From Physella acuta (taxonomy: Eukaryota > Mollusca > Gastropoda > Physidae): a DNA stretch of 64,000 bases. Position numbers and translations under genes: made by a program. The stretch lies in assembly GCF_028476545.1 (NCBI RefSeq), contig NW_026731810.1, positions 248,001 through 312,000 of the forward strand. Direction: 5' to 3'. Within the stretch, counting starts at the first letter, position 1, and the number at the start of each line of letters is the position of its first letter. The notes below the pieces were generated by a model that worked only from the letters and a program-made list of their open reading frames with translations, made no database searches and was not told where the DNA came from. Positions 38,653-57,678 of this stretch are shown piece after piece.

Positions 38653-41600
38653 ACCAATCTGGGACTAGCGTCAAACTAGGGCTGAATTTGTCACCTTTTT
38701 TATTTCTTTTTAGAAAAAACATCTATGTAGTATTGTAGATAACTCATAAATTAAGTTGTGGAAATATTACCAATTTATATTTAATAAAGTCAAAATTCTT
38801 ATAACATTTTTCAAACCTAGAAATATGACGCTTTTATTTTTTACATCATTTCTTTTGTCATGTATTTCTACATATCTTAACATCCATTAAATGAATCTGA
38901 TTTATCATGAAAATTAAAAGAAAAGTAACTTGTTATAAATTAATGGCTTCACCATTAAGGTTTATGCACTCTTTATATTAGTAATTAAGTTATTGTTTCA
39001 ACATTCCATATAATTAGAAATTTTTGATTTCGAAAGGTACAGCTAGAAGTAAAATCATCTGACAAAAATTATCCAACATTATATTGTTTGATAATTTATA
39101 ATCATTCTTATAGCATACCAAATTTTTATTTTTATAAGATTTGTTTTCATTTAAAAGTAAATGGTCCTGAATGAACTCAACATTTAATGAGGAAACAAAA
39201 ATAAATATAATGTAAAATCTTTTGCATTTTGTAATTTTTTTTTGGTCTATTTCCATTCTGCACTAGTTCTTTATATTACTTAGAAAAATCAGTCCTAGTT
39301 GCAGCAGGTGTAATGTCTTGTGTGATATTAATGTGGTCTTGTCACTTCCTACTTTATGTTCAAAGCTTTTAATGCATACATTTTTTTAAATTAGCTCTTA
39401 GCCAAAGAAACATAGCAACTACTTTCTTTAAGAACTTTTTCAGCAAATGGATACACCATTCATTGAACTTAAAGATAATTATTCATAAATCTCATCTTAA
39501 TTATTTATTAATCTCAGCAATTTTAAAATTTTTTTTTGCAAATAACTTAGTGATTGAAATTCCGTCACATGTTTAACTCACTACAATAAACATGATAGGT
39601 TTAATACATATTTTAATTAATTGTATAGTGTATTATAAATCAAAATGAGATGTTATATCTTGATATTTTAAACTTTTATATGCATAGAGTTTAAAAAGTT
39701 GCAATGAAAATTACTTTACTGGATGATGAAAAAGAACTAATTTTGTTCTATTTCCTGTAGGTTCTATGATTACTTAACCTGCATATTATACGTTTTAGAC
39801 TATAAGAATAATAATTGATCATGCTGAGTAAAAATTTATTGCTAACTACTTATATTAGTGTATTAATTCGGTATAAGTTTGGGTGGGTTTTTTTTTTGTT
39901 TTTGCCATATCTCATAGTATTTTTCATAGTCCTTCATGTGATTTTGTTTTATAACTCCTATAAATTGTACAGTATTTAAATTATGAAATATATAATACTT
40001 CTTATGCATTTGTGACTAAATTATGCTTTTATTTGTGTTCATTAGAGTTTAGATTAGCTAACCTGTTTCATTTCAGCTGAAATCCTGTTCACTACTTATT
40101 GGATACTACAGATTTAGTTTACCTAATAATGCTTCATAAAGAGACAAAAGTATTGAAAATAACTTGGAAATTCAAACATTTTGGAACACTAATTCAATTG
40201 GAAAACAGTATTTTATTTTTATTTATTGTGGACAAATCTGTAATAGCTGTTATGTACATCAGATATGTACATCAGATGTAGATATTACTTATAATTAACA
40301 CCTAAATAATATATTTCAACTTTATGTTTTTGAACAACATACAAGAAATTATTTGAATTCATGTGCATACTTTAATTAAGTAAAAAAAAAATCAAGTATT
40401 AACCTTTTTCTTTAGATTTACAGTGCATTTTTTTACTATGTTATTCTCTACATGCAAAAATTACATTTAATACCACACATTTCTAAATTATTGTTACAGC
40501 TTTTTAAAGGTGGGTTTAATCAGAATTTTGTTAATATTTTTCATTTTGAACATGTTTAGAATTAAGGTTCCAAAATAAATATACTAAAGGAATTACATAA
40601 AGTCAGTTATGCCATCAACTGGGAATTTGTAATATATTTGATAAACTTTAACATGTTTGTTGATAGTTTTAATCTTTAAAACACCAAAAGTAAAATTTTT
40701 GTATACTATTATTATTAAAAGTGATAAGATTTACACACATTCATATTATAGACCTTCAAACCAGCTTGCTTCTTTTAACATTACCTGTGTTAATAAAAAG
40801 TTGCATCTTCATTTTGAATAATGTTTGCTGATTTCCCAATTAATTCCCCAGGTTAGCTTGTTTGAGACTACTGAAATTATTAAGTTTAATTTAAAAGAAA
40901 AAGCTACTTTTTTTTCCATTGTATGAATTATAAAAAAATATACTTCGCTGGGTCATGCTGATTTGTTGTAGTTTGGAGAAAATTAGGTATTTATGTGTGG
41001 GAAAACAGTAAGATTTTTTTGTAAATAGGTGTATTATGGGACCATTGCACAGTTACATCATTTTACACATTATATAAACATTTTTTTGTTTCAACAAAAA
41101 TTTTTACATTTTTAAAACTGTATGTAGTTACATGGTTGTAAATGAGGCTTAATACTATGTTTATCACTTTCTTTAAAGATTTGATTTGGTCTGATCTTTT
41201 TTTAAATTTTAAAAATTATACTATTCTAATAAACATGTAGCTTTCTTTGGAGGGAGATGTAGTTTTAAATTTAATGAAGTGTATTAACAATGACTGCACA
41301 TTAGAATTTTTGATCATTAAAATTTTGTTTTTTCGCATTTTTGTCATGTATGTTGGTAGTCTTGTTTTTAACAATCATTCACTTAGTGATAGTCTTTATT
41401 GATTAACTGTGGATTAATCTGTGTAAAATAATTTGAGTGTCTGTTTATTCTGCATGTTAAAAACGAAACTAAAAAAAAATTATTGTATATGGTAAAATCT
41501 GTTGTACAGTTTAGTTTTAAAAACCATCTTATCTGTCTTGTTTTTGTTGCCAAGTGGTGATTGGTCCACTGTACATGGGCTCATGTTTATTTTTGTGCTT

Positions 41601-42060
41601 GGTTTCAAAGTGAAGTCAACTATTTCTTTGGATCAATAAATGCCCCATTTAAAAGCTGCTACAATTTTGTTGTCTAAATGTGTTGCTGGATGGTATTTAT
41701 TCATTTTAGAAAAATGAGGGATTGGATTAAAAATTTGTATTGATGAAATGCACAATTATCTACATTACTCAGCTGTCTCCATACATTTTTAGTTATGGCT
41801 TAATAAAATACTGGTAGAAACCTTGTGTAGTGTGGTTCTTAATCTCTCCTATCAGTGCAATAGCCATGTTAATTATTCACATTCCCTTCAACTTACCCTT
41901 TTTGTACAGATCTAGTCTCCATGTACAGGTAGCTTTTATTTTTATGAAGAACACCCAGTTATATTTAATGATCCTAAACTCGTATAGAATTTTTTGGCAT
42001 TTTCTTTATACAGCATCATATTACTCTACTAAATCTAGCAGTGTTCATACAATTCTTTAA
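38653..42060. other. SCAMP 3' UTR and downstream flank
   Basis: AT-rich, no coding exon recognised. AATAAA occurs at 38783-38788 (131 nt after the stop) and again at 41635-41640 among others. The 3' UTR could therefore be short or about 3 kb. Otherwise I see nothing that stands out. Confidence 0.5.
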
Positions 42061-42189
42061 TACTGACCGAGATCACTCCTGCAGTGTCTTGATGTCAGGT
42101 ATCATCAATCTTAAGAAGATGGACTTGAGATGAATAGTTTTAAAAATCCTGAGTTAAGCCATCAGATGCCACCAAAAATGGCAACTCAT

Positions 42190-42905
42190 AATTAAACCTT
42201 GCTGTCATAGTCTTTTCATCTTTTCCTTTTGTGCCAAAGATACATAGGGCTGCCACAGAAAGCTCCCTCCACTTTTGTCTGTCATGGGCAATTTTCTTGG
42301 CAGCCCCCCACATGACAGTCCTACCTCAGCCAGCTGCTTCCTCGCTGTGCGCCTTCATGTCTCCTCTAGCCTTCCCTGCGTTATTTTTCTTTTGATTATC
42401 ATGGAAACTGCATCCATTTCCATCTCTCCAAGGAATGTATTATTTGAGATGGTGTTAGGCCAGTGGATGCCTTTTATCCTTTGCAATCACTTGGTTTAGA
42501 AAGAATCCAGTGATCTGCTGGTGGTGGTTGTTACTTTTCAGTAGGACGCTAAGGACATTACTTTTGAAAAGTCTGGATTTGGTCTTGGTGGAGATTTTCT
42601 TAGATCGCCATGTTTTTTGCATGGTTGTAAAGGCATGTTTGGCTTTACATGCATGCTTTAATTTCAACAGTGCAGTCTCCTTCATAATTGACAATGCTGC
42701 CTAAATATGTGAATCTTATACTTCCTCTACTTGTGTGTTGATTATTTTAATAGGCACTTGACTAGATGTATTTTGCCTGATAACTACTAAAGTAAATAAG
42801 TCTATCTTTTTTTACTTCTGGCTAGTAGAGTTGTCGTCTGCAAAATCTGGATCTTCTAGACTAGTTTTTAGTGTCCATCTTCGATAAATGTAATACAATA
42901 CAAAG
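42190..42905 (-). mobile_element. decayed non-LTR (LINE) reverse-transcriptase fragment
   Basis: Minus-strand frames show the FADD box of reverse transcriptase (DPDFADDNSTSQ) near 42840. A 79-residue open frame at 42455-42694 holds TWRSKKISTKTKSRLFKSN, typical of the post-RT region of LINEs (normally followed by VKSVLLYG). Closer to the 3' end are frames similar to MWGAAKKIAHDRQKWRELSVAALC. Several frame changes and stops; about 0.7 kb of the 3' half survives. Confidence 0.8.
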
Positions 42906-42970
42906 TTGTACAGTTAAAGTTAAATAGTGTCAAGGTTAAATTTTAAAAAATCACATTAAAAAACTGCATA

Positions 42971-44034
42971 TCTAATATATAAAGCTCAGTTCTGTATGTA
43001 ATGCATTTGTATGTCGTTGGAATTGTACGATTTTAAGTGTTAGAAAAATTATCGTGCGCATTTGTCTAAATTTATGAGCTAAAAAATTACTATTGAAAGT
43101 GTTGGGAAATAATTTTCATTTTTCAAATTATAGTAATAATTGTCGGCATGTTCATTAAACACAAGTTTTAAAAAAAATATCATCTTTTACAAAAATTCTA
43201 ATTATGTCTTTATTTAGTCCTATAGCACTTACTTCCCTTTGATAAATTAGGAAAAACACAATTACTTCCCTTTATAAAAACCATTGCATTCCGTGAAAAT
43301 AATTTACTTTTTAATTACTTTGTTTTGGTGTTGGGAAAAAAAATAATTACATAATTAGCGGGGATTGATCAAGTGCAAATGTTGTAGGTATTTTACGGAT
43401 AAGCTTGGAGTATTAAAATTGTTTATTAAATTGAAACAGGCGCGTTCGTTTAAGTGAGTGCAAAAGACTGTGAATAAGTTGGGGTACTATAGTCGTTCAT
43501 TAAGCTAAAACAGGTGATTCCGCCCCGGGCGTTTATGTTCGCGTTAGTGTTTTCTTTGTGTTTAGGTGGGTTTGCGTTAGTGGTTGCGTTTTAATTTGGT
43601 TCGTTTTTGTTCTTTCTTTTTCGTTTTTGTTTGTGTTTTTTTTGTTTGGGTTTGTATTTGTGTTTTTGGTTGGTTTTGCGTTTGGATTTGGTTTGTTTTC
43701 GTTTGCTTTTTTCGTTGATTTTTTTTTTGTTGGTATTGGTGTTTGTGGTTGGGTTTGTTGTTAGGTTTTTGTTTTCGTTTGCTTTTTTGTTTGTTTTTTC
43801 TTTGTGTTTGTATTGGTGTTTGTGGGTGTGGTTGTGTTTGTTGTTAAGTTTTTGTTTTCGTTTGTATTTGTAATTGTGTTAGCGTTATGTTTGCGTTTTG
43901 TTGTTTTGGTTTTGGTTGGTTGTGGTTTGGGTGGGCAATGCCGGGTTTATGATGATTACTAAACACACAGGTAATGGTCTTTAACAGAAAGGTTTTTCAC
44001 AGAAGCCAGAGCAGGGCCTGGCCGGGACGGCTAG
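42971..44034 (+). mobile_element. non-autonomous Helitron, 1064 bp
   Basis: Starts TCTAATATATAAAGCTC after an A, and ends GCCGGGACGGCTAG before a T. The GCC-GGGAC-GGC hairpin sits directly at the CTAG terminus. No target duplication. The stretch 43545-43930 is almost pure G/T on this strand, built of GTTTGT/GTTTTC words; open frames there are compositional. Confidence 0.85.
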
Positions 44035-44759
44035 TAATATATATACTGTTCTTTATTTTTACAAATTTCCTTTATCACATTGTGAAAATAGATACAATAA
44101 AATATTATAAAACTATTCCCATAATCAATAGTGTGTGTATAAATTATAACATGGCACGCATAAAAAATTATTTGCATGTTCAATAAAAATTATGCTTATC
44201 ATGGCTTTAGGAACATCTGGCATGACGGTGTAACTCAGAATATGTAAATTTCACACAGGCAATAGTAATACATTATATTTCTAACTTCATTAAAGCTGAC
44301 TAGCTAGCGTAAAGGTATTATTAAGAAAGTTATATTTATCTTCAAATAGCACATCTATGAGTTAAAACTTAACACATGTTATAAATGATAGTTATAACAG
44401 ATTTAGAAAAAATACTGCTTAAAATACATGAGGATTTTATCTTAAAATCCATCAGTTAAAAGTATTTATACATTTTATCTGAATAAATAGAATAGAAATA
44501 GAAAAACTGCTTAAAAATAAATGAAGATTTAATTTAAGAGATTTTTTAGGGGATGATGATTTGAGGGGGGGGGGGAAGTTTCACCCCTGCATTAAAAAAT
44601 ACAACTAAACTTAAATGCAGATAGTTTTAAACTTCTCAATCAAATAATTTTGACCAACATCAGTTTACATTTTTAAAGAAATTCCTGCACTCAGAAAACC
44701 AAAATTGCAATCACAAGGCACCAATGAAATTGTCAGAAATATTATTAAATTACTATTTA

Positions 44760-44940
44760 TGGGATGGTGCATGACTGCTAACACTAAAATTCTCTCCATC
44801 AACCTAGGGTACCTGATCCACATTTGAGGAAGTAAAAACAGCTGGGCATACTGAACCTAAGCTGAGGTCACAGAAAAAAAGTCAACACTATTTCGTATTC
44901 CCCACAGACCAAAACATTCCAAAGTGTAACTTTAGTTTTA
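44760..44940 (+). repeat. old S1 SINE fragment
   Basis: Keeps GGGTACCTGATC, AGCTGGGCATACTGAACC and GAGGTCACAGAAA in the S1 order. Strongly diverged. Confidence 0.5.
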
Positions 44941-45277
44941 GTTATTGGATCTAAAAATAATACAATAGAACAGGAATACGGTAACACTAATTTGGCATTT
45001 GTATAGGCCTCAAGTTAAAGAAAAATAAAAAATAATCTTTTAGTTATGTATGATACAGTTATTACCTTCTCTAATCCTGTTCAAGTAGCTTAATTAACCC
45101 TTGTTATCCTATTAAACTGCCTGTAATTTTAATGAACAGACTACAAACATATTTATTATATATTTAGCAAATTACAGATATTAACTAACAATTATAAAAT
45201 AAGATGAAATTAGGTGGTGCAAAAGGATAAATAAAATTCCTATTGAAAATTTTGCAAAAGTTTTAGTCCATATCAGC

Positions 45278-51347
<6,070 letters not shown>

Positions 51348-52192
51348 TTTGTTTGTTTAGGTGAGTTTTCAAGCTGTCAAGAAATGTAACGGCGTAACAA
51401 CAACACTACAATGCAAAATCTAAGTAATATATTAATCTTATTATTTTTTGTAAAATCAAAATTCAACATGCTAGTCCTTATTCTAACTAGAATCTAGATC
51501 TAGATCTAGTAACTAAACTACCAATATGGCAAAAACTATTCAATCCTGAAAAAGGTTTTAATGCAGATGTAACTTGTTACAGTTTTATTCAGCTGGACGG
51601 ACAGTTGCACTGTGGTCCCGGACTGCTGACCTAAGACAGTGTTTAAGTTTTTAGTTTAAGACTTAAGTTTAGTAGACCCTATCTAACTAGGTCTGCAGAT
51701 CTATATATAATTAATATACTAATTAGGCCTAAATATTTCGCATTAAATGTAGGCCTAAGTACTGAAATTAAAGTGAAATGCACTGACACTGGGTGAGTAG
51801 ATCTATTTTTAAATAGAGCCAATAGATCAACCACTCAGTGCCGTCATTTGCTATTTAGGCCAACTGTTTATTATTACTTATTAGTCATGTGATTATCATG
51901 TGGGGGAAATTCGGCTAAGGGAATTAACTCCATTTAATTATTAGAAGATCATTTTGTGTCGGTCTACTCTTCCCCCTTATCTATATTAATTTATTAAATA
52001 TTAATTATCACTAGTCTAGATCTAGAACTATTCTAGTTCTAGAGCTAGATTCTAGATCTAAGTAAACCGTTGACTAGTAAATTTTAGGGATGATTCTAAA
52101 CCTAGATCACTGTCTCTGTGTCCGTCTGTACTACTAGTAACTATAGTCTGAGTCTGAGAGTAGTCTGTATCTGACACCTGTCAGCTGTCTGT
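51348..52192. other. SWEET upstream region
   Basis: Head-to-head spacer between SWEET and POLR2M; promoters for both should lie between 51348 and 55455. Rich in AGATCTAG and TAGGCCTA palindromes. No clear TATA box or other site singled out. Confidence 0.4.
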
Positions 52193-52196
52193 TAAC

Positions 52197-53924
52197 CCTA
52201 TCCCTACAAGGCGGGTCAAATTGACCCGACAATGCTACATTTTAGTTAATTACTGGTCAACCACTGGACCAATTGTTTTGAGCTTCTAGATATGCTACCT
52301 ACACATACAATGCTTGATTTCAGAATAAAAATGAATGTTTAATTTTGCACGTGTGCATGAGGGTGAGCAGGTTTAGGTTCACTATTCCTCTCCCTACTAA
52401 CATGGGTCAAATTGACCCGTATACCTTTATATAAAGAAAAACTCTACTAGTGCAGGGGAAAGTGGTATAAATCTATAGAAGTTTCAAACAACTTCCCTTG
52501 GAGCTAGACCTTTTGGGCTCATAAGTTTGTATCTCTTCCTGCCTTACTGAAGACAGCAATTAGAAACATTTTTTTCAGCGCCGAAGCACAACAATCCTTT
52601 GTTCAACATTGTTGATAGCATGTTTTTTAGACTCAACCTTCTTGTTACAAATGAAACTGTAGTGGATTGCTAGGTTTGGGACTACACATTGAGAAGTTGT
52701 AAGGAGATACAAAGACGTACCAACTGATGACTGCATGGGTTCATTGGCTACTGTACCAATTCGATAGCGATGAATCAGACCTGAACTTATTTTTGCTGCT
52801 GAATTTGGAAATTAGGGCCATACTGTCAATAAAGTATTTAGGAAGTTGTGTAACAGGCTTTGATATAATCAAGATACAGCAGGAAGCCAATATTGATTTG
52901 CATCTAGGCAGTCTTTTGTAGAAAAAAGCCATCTGATGAGGTCAGTTTTATGGTCCATAGATGTTAGACCATGTCACCTCAGACAGTCCAACCATACTTG
53001 GGTAAAATAGGACCAACTCCTTGACCAGCTTTCAAGTACATGGAAGCATATTTTGATAAATCAATGGATATTGATATAGAGATAACTAATGTATCAATCT
53101 CTGATAACTTTGTACTTTACATTGAACTAAGTTTTTGGCTACTAATCTGTGTCAAGCATGCATATTGATGCAAAAATGATGACATCAAAATGGAAAGACT
53201 GCATAAAATCATCCATGTATGGCTCTAGCAACATGCCCCAATGGGCAAACTAAGTGGTAGCTAATGACCATATTTTTCAATTTCCAACTAATGTCCCCAA
53301 TAAGTTGAAATACAAAGTGACAGCTATTACAAATAGACAGCAGCAGATTTACAAAATTCGTATATTGTCAAAAAAGTTGGTTCTGCCCCAAGTTGAGCAT
53401 TGAGCACAGAGAACTATGTCCAAGCTACTGCAATTCACATTAGATCAAATAGTAGACAAAAAGAAGCCTTCTGAAACCACCCACTGAGTGTTGGGCCCAA
53501 TAGCGTCATCCAAACAAAAGTTATTATGTGAGATACGATAACATGTTAGATGGGAAAATATCAACTATTTGTCAAATATATAGATTCTATCTGTAGTCTA
53601 TATAGATTTACTGTGCTAACTGATAATAATTGTGATTAAGTTTTCTTGCATATGAAAAATAAATTGATAGTAAAGGTATAAGATTTTATATTTAGTAACG
53701 TCTAGTTTTATTTATGCCTAAAAAGTATAATAATAAATTACCTAAAACTAAAATTTAGTGTAGAAATGTATAAACTATAATTTTAGTGTCCATCTATCAT
53801 TGAAATAATAGTTATGCTATAAAAAATATACACATGCAATAATAGATTCTTATATAAAAAGTATACGGGTCAAAACGACCCGCCTTGTAGCCGAATACAG
53901 TGAAATAGGGTTGTAGGGATAGGG
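52197..53924. mobile_element. piggyBac-type element, 1728 bp, decayed
   Basis: TTAA at 52193-52196 and 53925-53928 is the piggyBac target duplication. Terminal repeats CCCTATCCCTACAA are perfect inverted copies. Subterminal repeats GGCGGGTCAAATTGACCCG (left) and CGGGTCAAAACGACCCGCC (right) are typical of the superfamily. The 1.5-kb interior has no long open frame; it is probably a ruined transposase gene, but I could not place the DDD residues. Confidence 0.9.
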
Positions 53925-54525
53925 TTAAGTGACGATAAGTGATTAAAAGTGTTGTTAACTGTTAAGTCAGTGTGTTAAGTGAAAGTGATAAGTCGTACAG
54001 TGTTAACTACTGTTAACTGTTAGTTAGTGTTAACCAATCATTTTAATTTTAATGAATATATTAATAATAAATAATTGAAGGCTTATTAAATTATAATAGA
54101 ATAATAAATAGGCCCTACTTACTTATTAGTACTTAATCATTGAATTGTGAATAATGAATGAATCATAAATGAATGTCTTTTGTTTCAATGTTGGTGAATA
54201 TTAATTATTAATAGTTTTTTAATAGGCCCTATGCCCTATATAAAGGCCTATATTATAGTCTATAGCCTAATATAATACTAATATTAAAATTATTTATGAT
54301 ATAATTTTTTTATTATCTGTGTTAACTGTTAATGATAATTTAATGATATGTAATAAATATAATGTATGATGAAAAATCTAGATCTAATCTAGAATCTAAT
54401 GAATAATGAAGAATAGTAGTTTGGTAGGCCTACTGCTAATGTTACACTCACTTTAAAATACTAATTATATATACTTATTATATACCCTACTAATTAATAA
54501 TTTAAATTATTAATAATTAATAGAA

Positions 54526-54847
54526 TCTATATATATAATTCTCTTCTTCGAGCCGTTAGAAAACAAGCTGCAAACGCTCTCCCTACCTCCCCACCCCTAC
54601 ATGGTTTTAGTGAGCTGTGTTCACTCTAAATGTTTACAAGCAGAGCCAACGATTTTAAACGTAGGGGGGGGAGGAGGGGGGGAGGGATGGAAGGGGGGGG
54701 GTTATGGTCCTTAACGAGCTACTTATAGTGTTTTAAAGAAATATTTTCAGTGTCAGCGTTGGTACTGTCGAATTCACAAATTATGAATTATTGAAAATTA
54801 GAAACAACTAAATAGCGGCGTATGTTATGCCGCGGGCCGGCTCTTAG
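54526..54847 (+). mobile_element. probable small Helitron
   Basis: Starts A/TCTATATATATAATTCTC. Near its right end is a GC-rich hairpin GCCGCGGGCCGGC, followed by CTTAG/T. The ends are Helitron-like, but CTTAG departs from the CTRR consensus. Confidence 0.5.
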
Positions 54848-54926
54848 TTATTAATTATAGTACTACTAACTAGACTAACTTACTACACATATGTAAATTA
54901 GTATTAAAATATGTCTTACAGTATAC

Positions 54927-55117
54927 CAGAGGCTTAGCGACCCTTCCCGGCGCCAGGGAACAAACTTTTGATTTGCACCCCCCCGTCATACTTTTGATTT
55001 GTACCCCCCCTCAAACTTTCGATTACTTTTTCAAACCCATTTTGGAGCCCCTTATGGTCGGCGCCTGGGGACATATGTCCCCCCCGTCCCCCCCCCCCCC
55101 CCATCGCTACGCCTCTG
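54927..55117. mobile_element. hAT-like MITE, family A, 191 bp
   Basis: CAGAGGCTTAGCGACC at the left, ATCGCTACGCCTCTG at the right. Flanks CAGTATAC / CAGTGTAC agree at 7 of 8. Poly-C interior. Confidence 0.9.
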
Positions 55118-55455
55118 CAGTGTACTGTAACTGTAGGTAACTTAGTAGAGTAGGCCTACTGTTAAGTTTAAGTCAACAATATAAAATTTTAATATGTAGG
55201 CCTAACTAATATAATATGTAGATAATCTTGTAGTAATATCATTTATCATTTAATATGATGGTCTACTAATCCAATGTAAATGTAGTATAATTATAATTAA
55301 TAAATAATTATAGTAATAAATTAATAATAGGATAGTTTTTCTATTTTAATATGATTAATCTGATTTACTTAAAATAAATTATGTTTACTTGCATTAAGTC
55401 AGTTTTGAAGATGTGTTATTATTGTTACAGGTCTCCTTAAATTGAATTTCTCAAT

Positions 55456-57326
55456 ATGAATCTTACACCTGATAGACAAGGCTATCTTGGAGATTTAATG
55501 AAAAAAACTGTTCCAGAATTACAAGAATTACTTGACAGATTAAATAAAATTTTATCAAAAAGGTAAGGATCTTCTGCATTTTCCAAGGTTAGTAACTTTT
55601 ATCATACTTGATTGAATGAAAATCATCTTTTATGTTCTATATCTTGATATTTTCCAAGGCACTTTTTGGAGAGTTTACCAGATAAAGGAGAAAAGACAAG
55701 GAAATCGGTTGAACATATTAAACAAGTAATAGATTTAAAACAGAGAAATTCTTCCCAAAAAAACCGTTTGTTAGAACCTGTTGTAGAATGCAAAGGATAT
55801 GTGCCTTTTGATTTGAAAGTGAATAAAGATCACACTGAGTCTTGTATGGAAGCAAAATTGCCTATATTAGATTTTTACAATGAAGAAAAGGAAAACCATG
55901 CAGATATTGAGAAGGTGGAAAATCTTATTTCAAAATTACATGATGATAAATTGATCACCTCAGGAAATTTTGATTTAACTACAAACCTTCAGGTAATTTC
56001 ACTCTCAAGATTCTTTAAAATATATATTTTTTACTGGAAATTTTAGAATTACTAGTAATTTGCTTATAAAACAACAAAATATAAAATCAGATTGTCAAGA
56101 TACTTTATATTATTGTTTTGTGATAACGAAAGTAGGCCTATGTAATTTAAACAAGGAAAATTATTTTTCTCTAATACACTTCTGTTCATGCAGTTAGTTC
56201 AATTATTTTATTTTTATTGTTTGCAGAATTTATCACTTGGCGGTGATAATGTTAAAAAACCCAATCCAGCTCAGCATGTCAATAATTATGAAAAGATCAT
56301 AAGGAAAACTGATGTGATGCCTGCTAAACCAAAATTTTTACCCAACAGGTCAATTTTTTGTTTAATTATGAACACCTCATTAAAGATCAGTTAAATTACA
56401 ATTTGTGTATACTTTTTATGTTTTACAATGTATAATTCCTCCATATCAGAACACTAAAAAGTCATGAGATCCCACCTCCACCATCTAGTTACACACACAA
56501 AGTAACTAAGACTGTTCATAAAGAAGAATCAGCTGCCACTCCGCCTGACTATAAATATAAAGAAACAAAGCTTATATCTGTTGAGGAATCAGTGATATTG
56601 ATAGAAGAACAGAGGGCCAAAAATGAGGTACAATGAGATCATTACGTTCTTGTGGAGATTTGTCAGTGCTAAATATTCCCAACAGTATACTTTGAGAATA
56701 TTTTTCATTAAATTTTTTTATATTGTGCTTCCTAAATTTAGTGCTGTTTCAACTGTTTGCACAAAAAGCTGAGTTTTACTAAAGTGTAGACAAAAGTAGA
56801 ATAAATTTGTTTAAGGTTTTAATAATTTTACCTTGTAGTAAAATTGTTCTCTTAATGCATGTATAATTGCATATCTGATTGAATACACTACTTATCCTTT
56901 TACTAATTGTTCTTAAAATTAGTTTTTTAATATATTTCTAGGTTTTGGCTGCAGAATGGGCTGCTAAAAGATTAGCAGATCAGTTGTTACCAAAGATGAC
57001 TTCGTATATGCCTTCAAAAGTAGATATGCAGTATCCTTTGCACAAATTCTTGTGAGACCAAATTGTATATACTTTATTTAATTTATATGGTATAACCAGA
57101 GATTGGGTGTTAAAACAATTGAATGCTAGTCTGAAAGTCATAATTTTAGTTTCCTGGCTCTGAGGTGTACCTGACAGGTTTACTACATGATCCTTCATAT
57201 GCTCTCTCTGTCAGGTATGAAGTTACTTTACTTTCCTTAATTAGTCAAAGATACAGAGAAACAAGGGAGATGCAGTTACATGAAGAAAAAGACAGTGACG
57301 ATGATAGTGACAATGAAGACGAATAA
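55456..57326 (+). CDS. POLR2M: RNA polymerase II subunit M (Gdown1/GRINL1A)
   Basis: Orthologue of Gdown1, which associates with RNA polymerase II, opposes TFIIF and makes transcription Mediator-dependent in vertebrates. Exons: 55456-55562, 55659-55992, 56227-56348, 56450-56627, 56942-57030, 57245-57326; total 303 aa (human 368). Diagnostic parts: VPELQELLDRLNKIL then FLESLPDKGEKTRKS (human LPDKGKKIFDS), and KLISVEESVILIEEQ followed by LAAEWAAKRLADQLLPKMT (human LLSIEESLALQ and LAAQKLAERLNIKM). The end YRETREMQLHEEKDSDDD parallels human YREVRDEDDD. The donor of exon 5 (GTATCC) is weak but is the one that keeps the reading frame. A splice acceptor (TTGTTACAG) lies 25 nt before the ATG, so an upstream non-coding exon is expected. 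AATAAA at 57397-57402 is a likely poly(A) signal. Confidence 0.93.
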
Positions 57327-57678
57327 ATGTTTTCCATATTTATTCTGTTGACTGAAAAATACAATCCTATTTTTGTAAATTTTTTCCACACAATGAAATA
57401 AACATAAATTTGTCTTGACCTTTTGTTAAATTATTTATACAAATTGTCTTTAGAAAGGATATACAAAATAAATAAAAACATTTTATGGATGCTTATTAAT
57501 TTATCATATTTTTGCTTTTAGTATGTAATTTCTAATAAGTTATTGGTCAACAACTAAAAGAATACTTTACAACTGTAAATATAATAGCTATACAATAGCC
57601 TTTTTTTAAAAACATTCATTTTATTTACATTTATTCAAGTTTAGTAGGTTAAGGCAATTCAGTATGCAAGTATAATAG
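57327..57678. other. tail-to-tail spacer of POLR2M and OGFOD2
   Basis: Plus-strand AATAAA at 57397-57402 serves POLR2M. Minus-strand AATAAA at 57620-57625 and 57630-57635 could serve OGFOD2. The two mRNA ends would lie roughly 200 bp apart without needing to overlap. Confidence 0.65.

Noticed and set aside
43558-43873. Phe/Val-rich membrane-like frames
   Set aside because: G/T-only tract inside a Helitron produces hydrophobic codons by composition.
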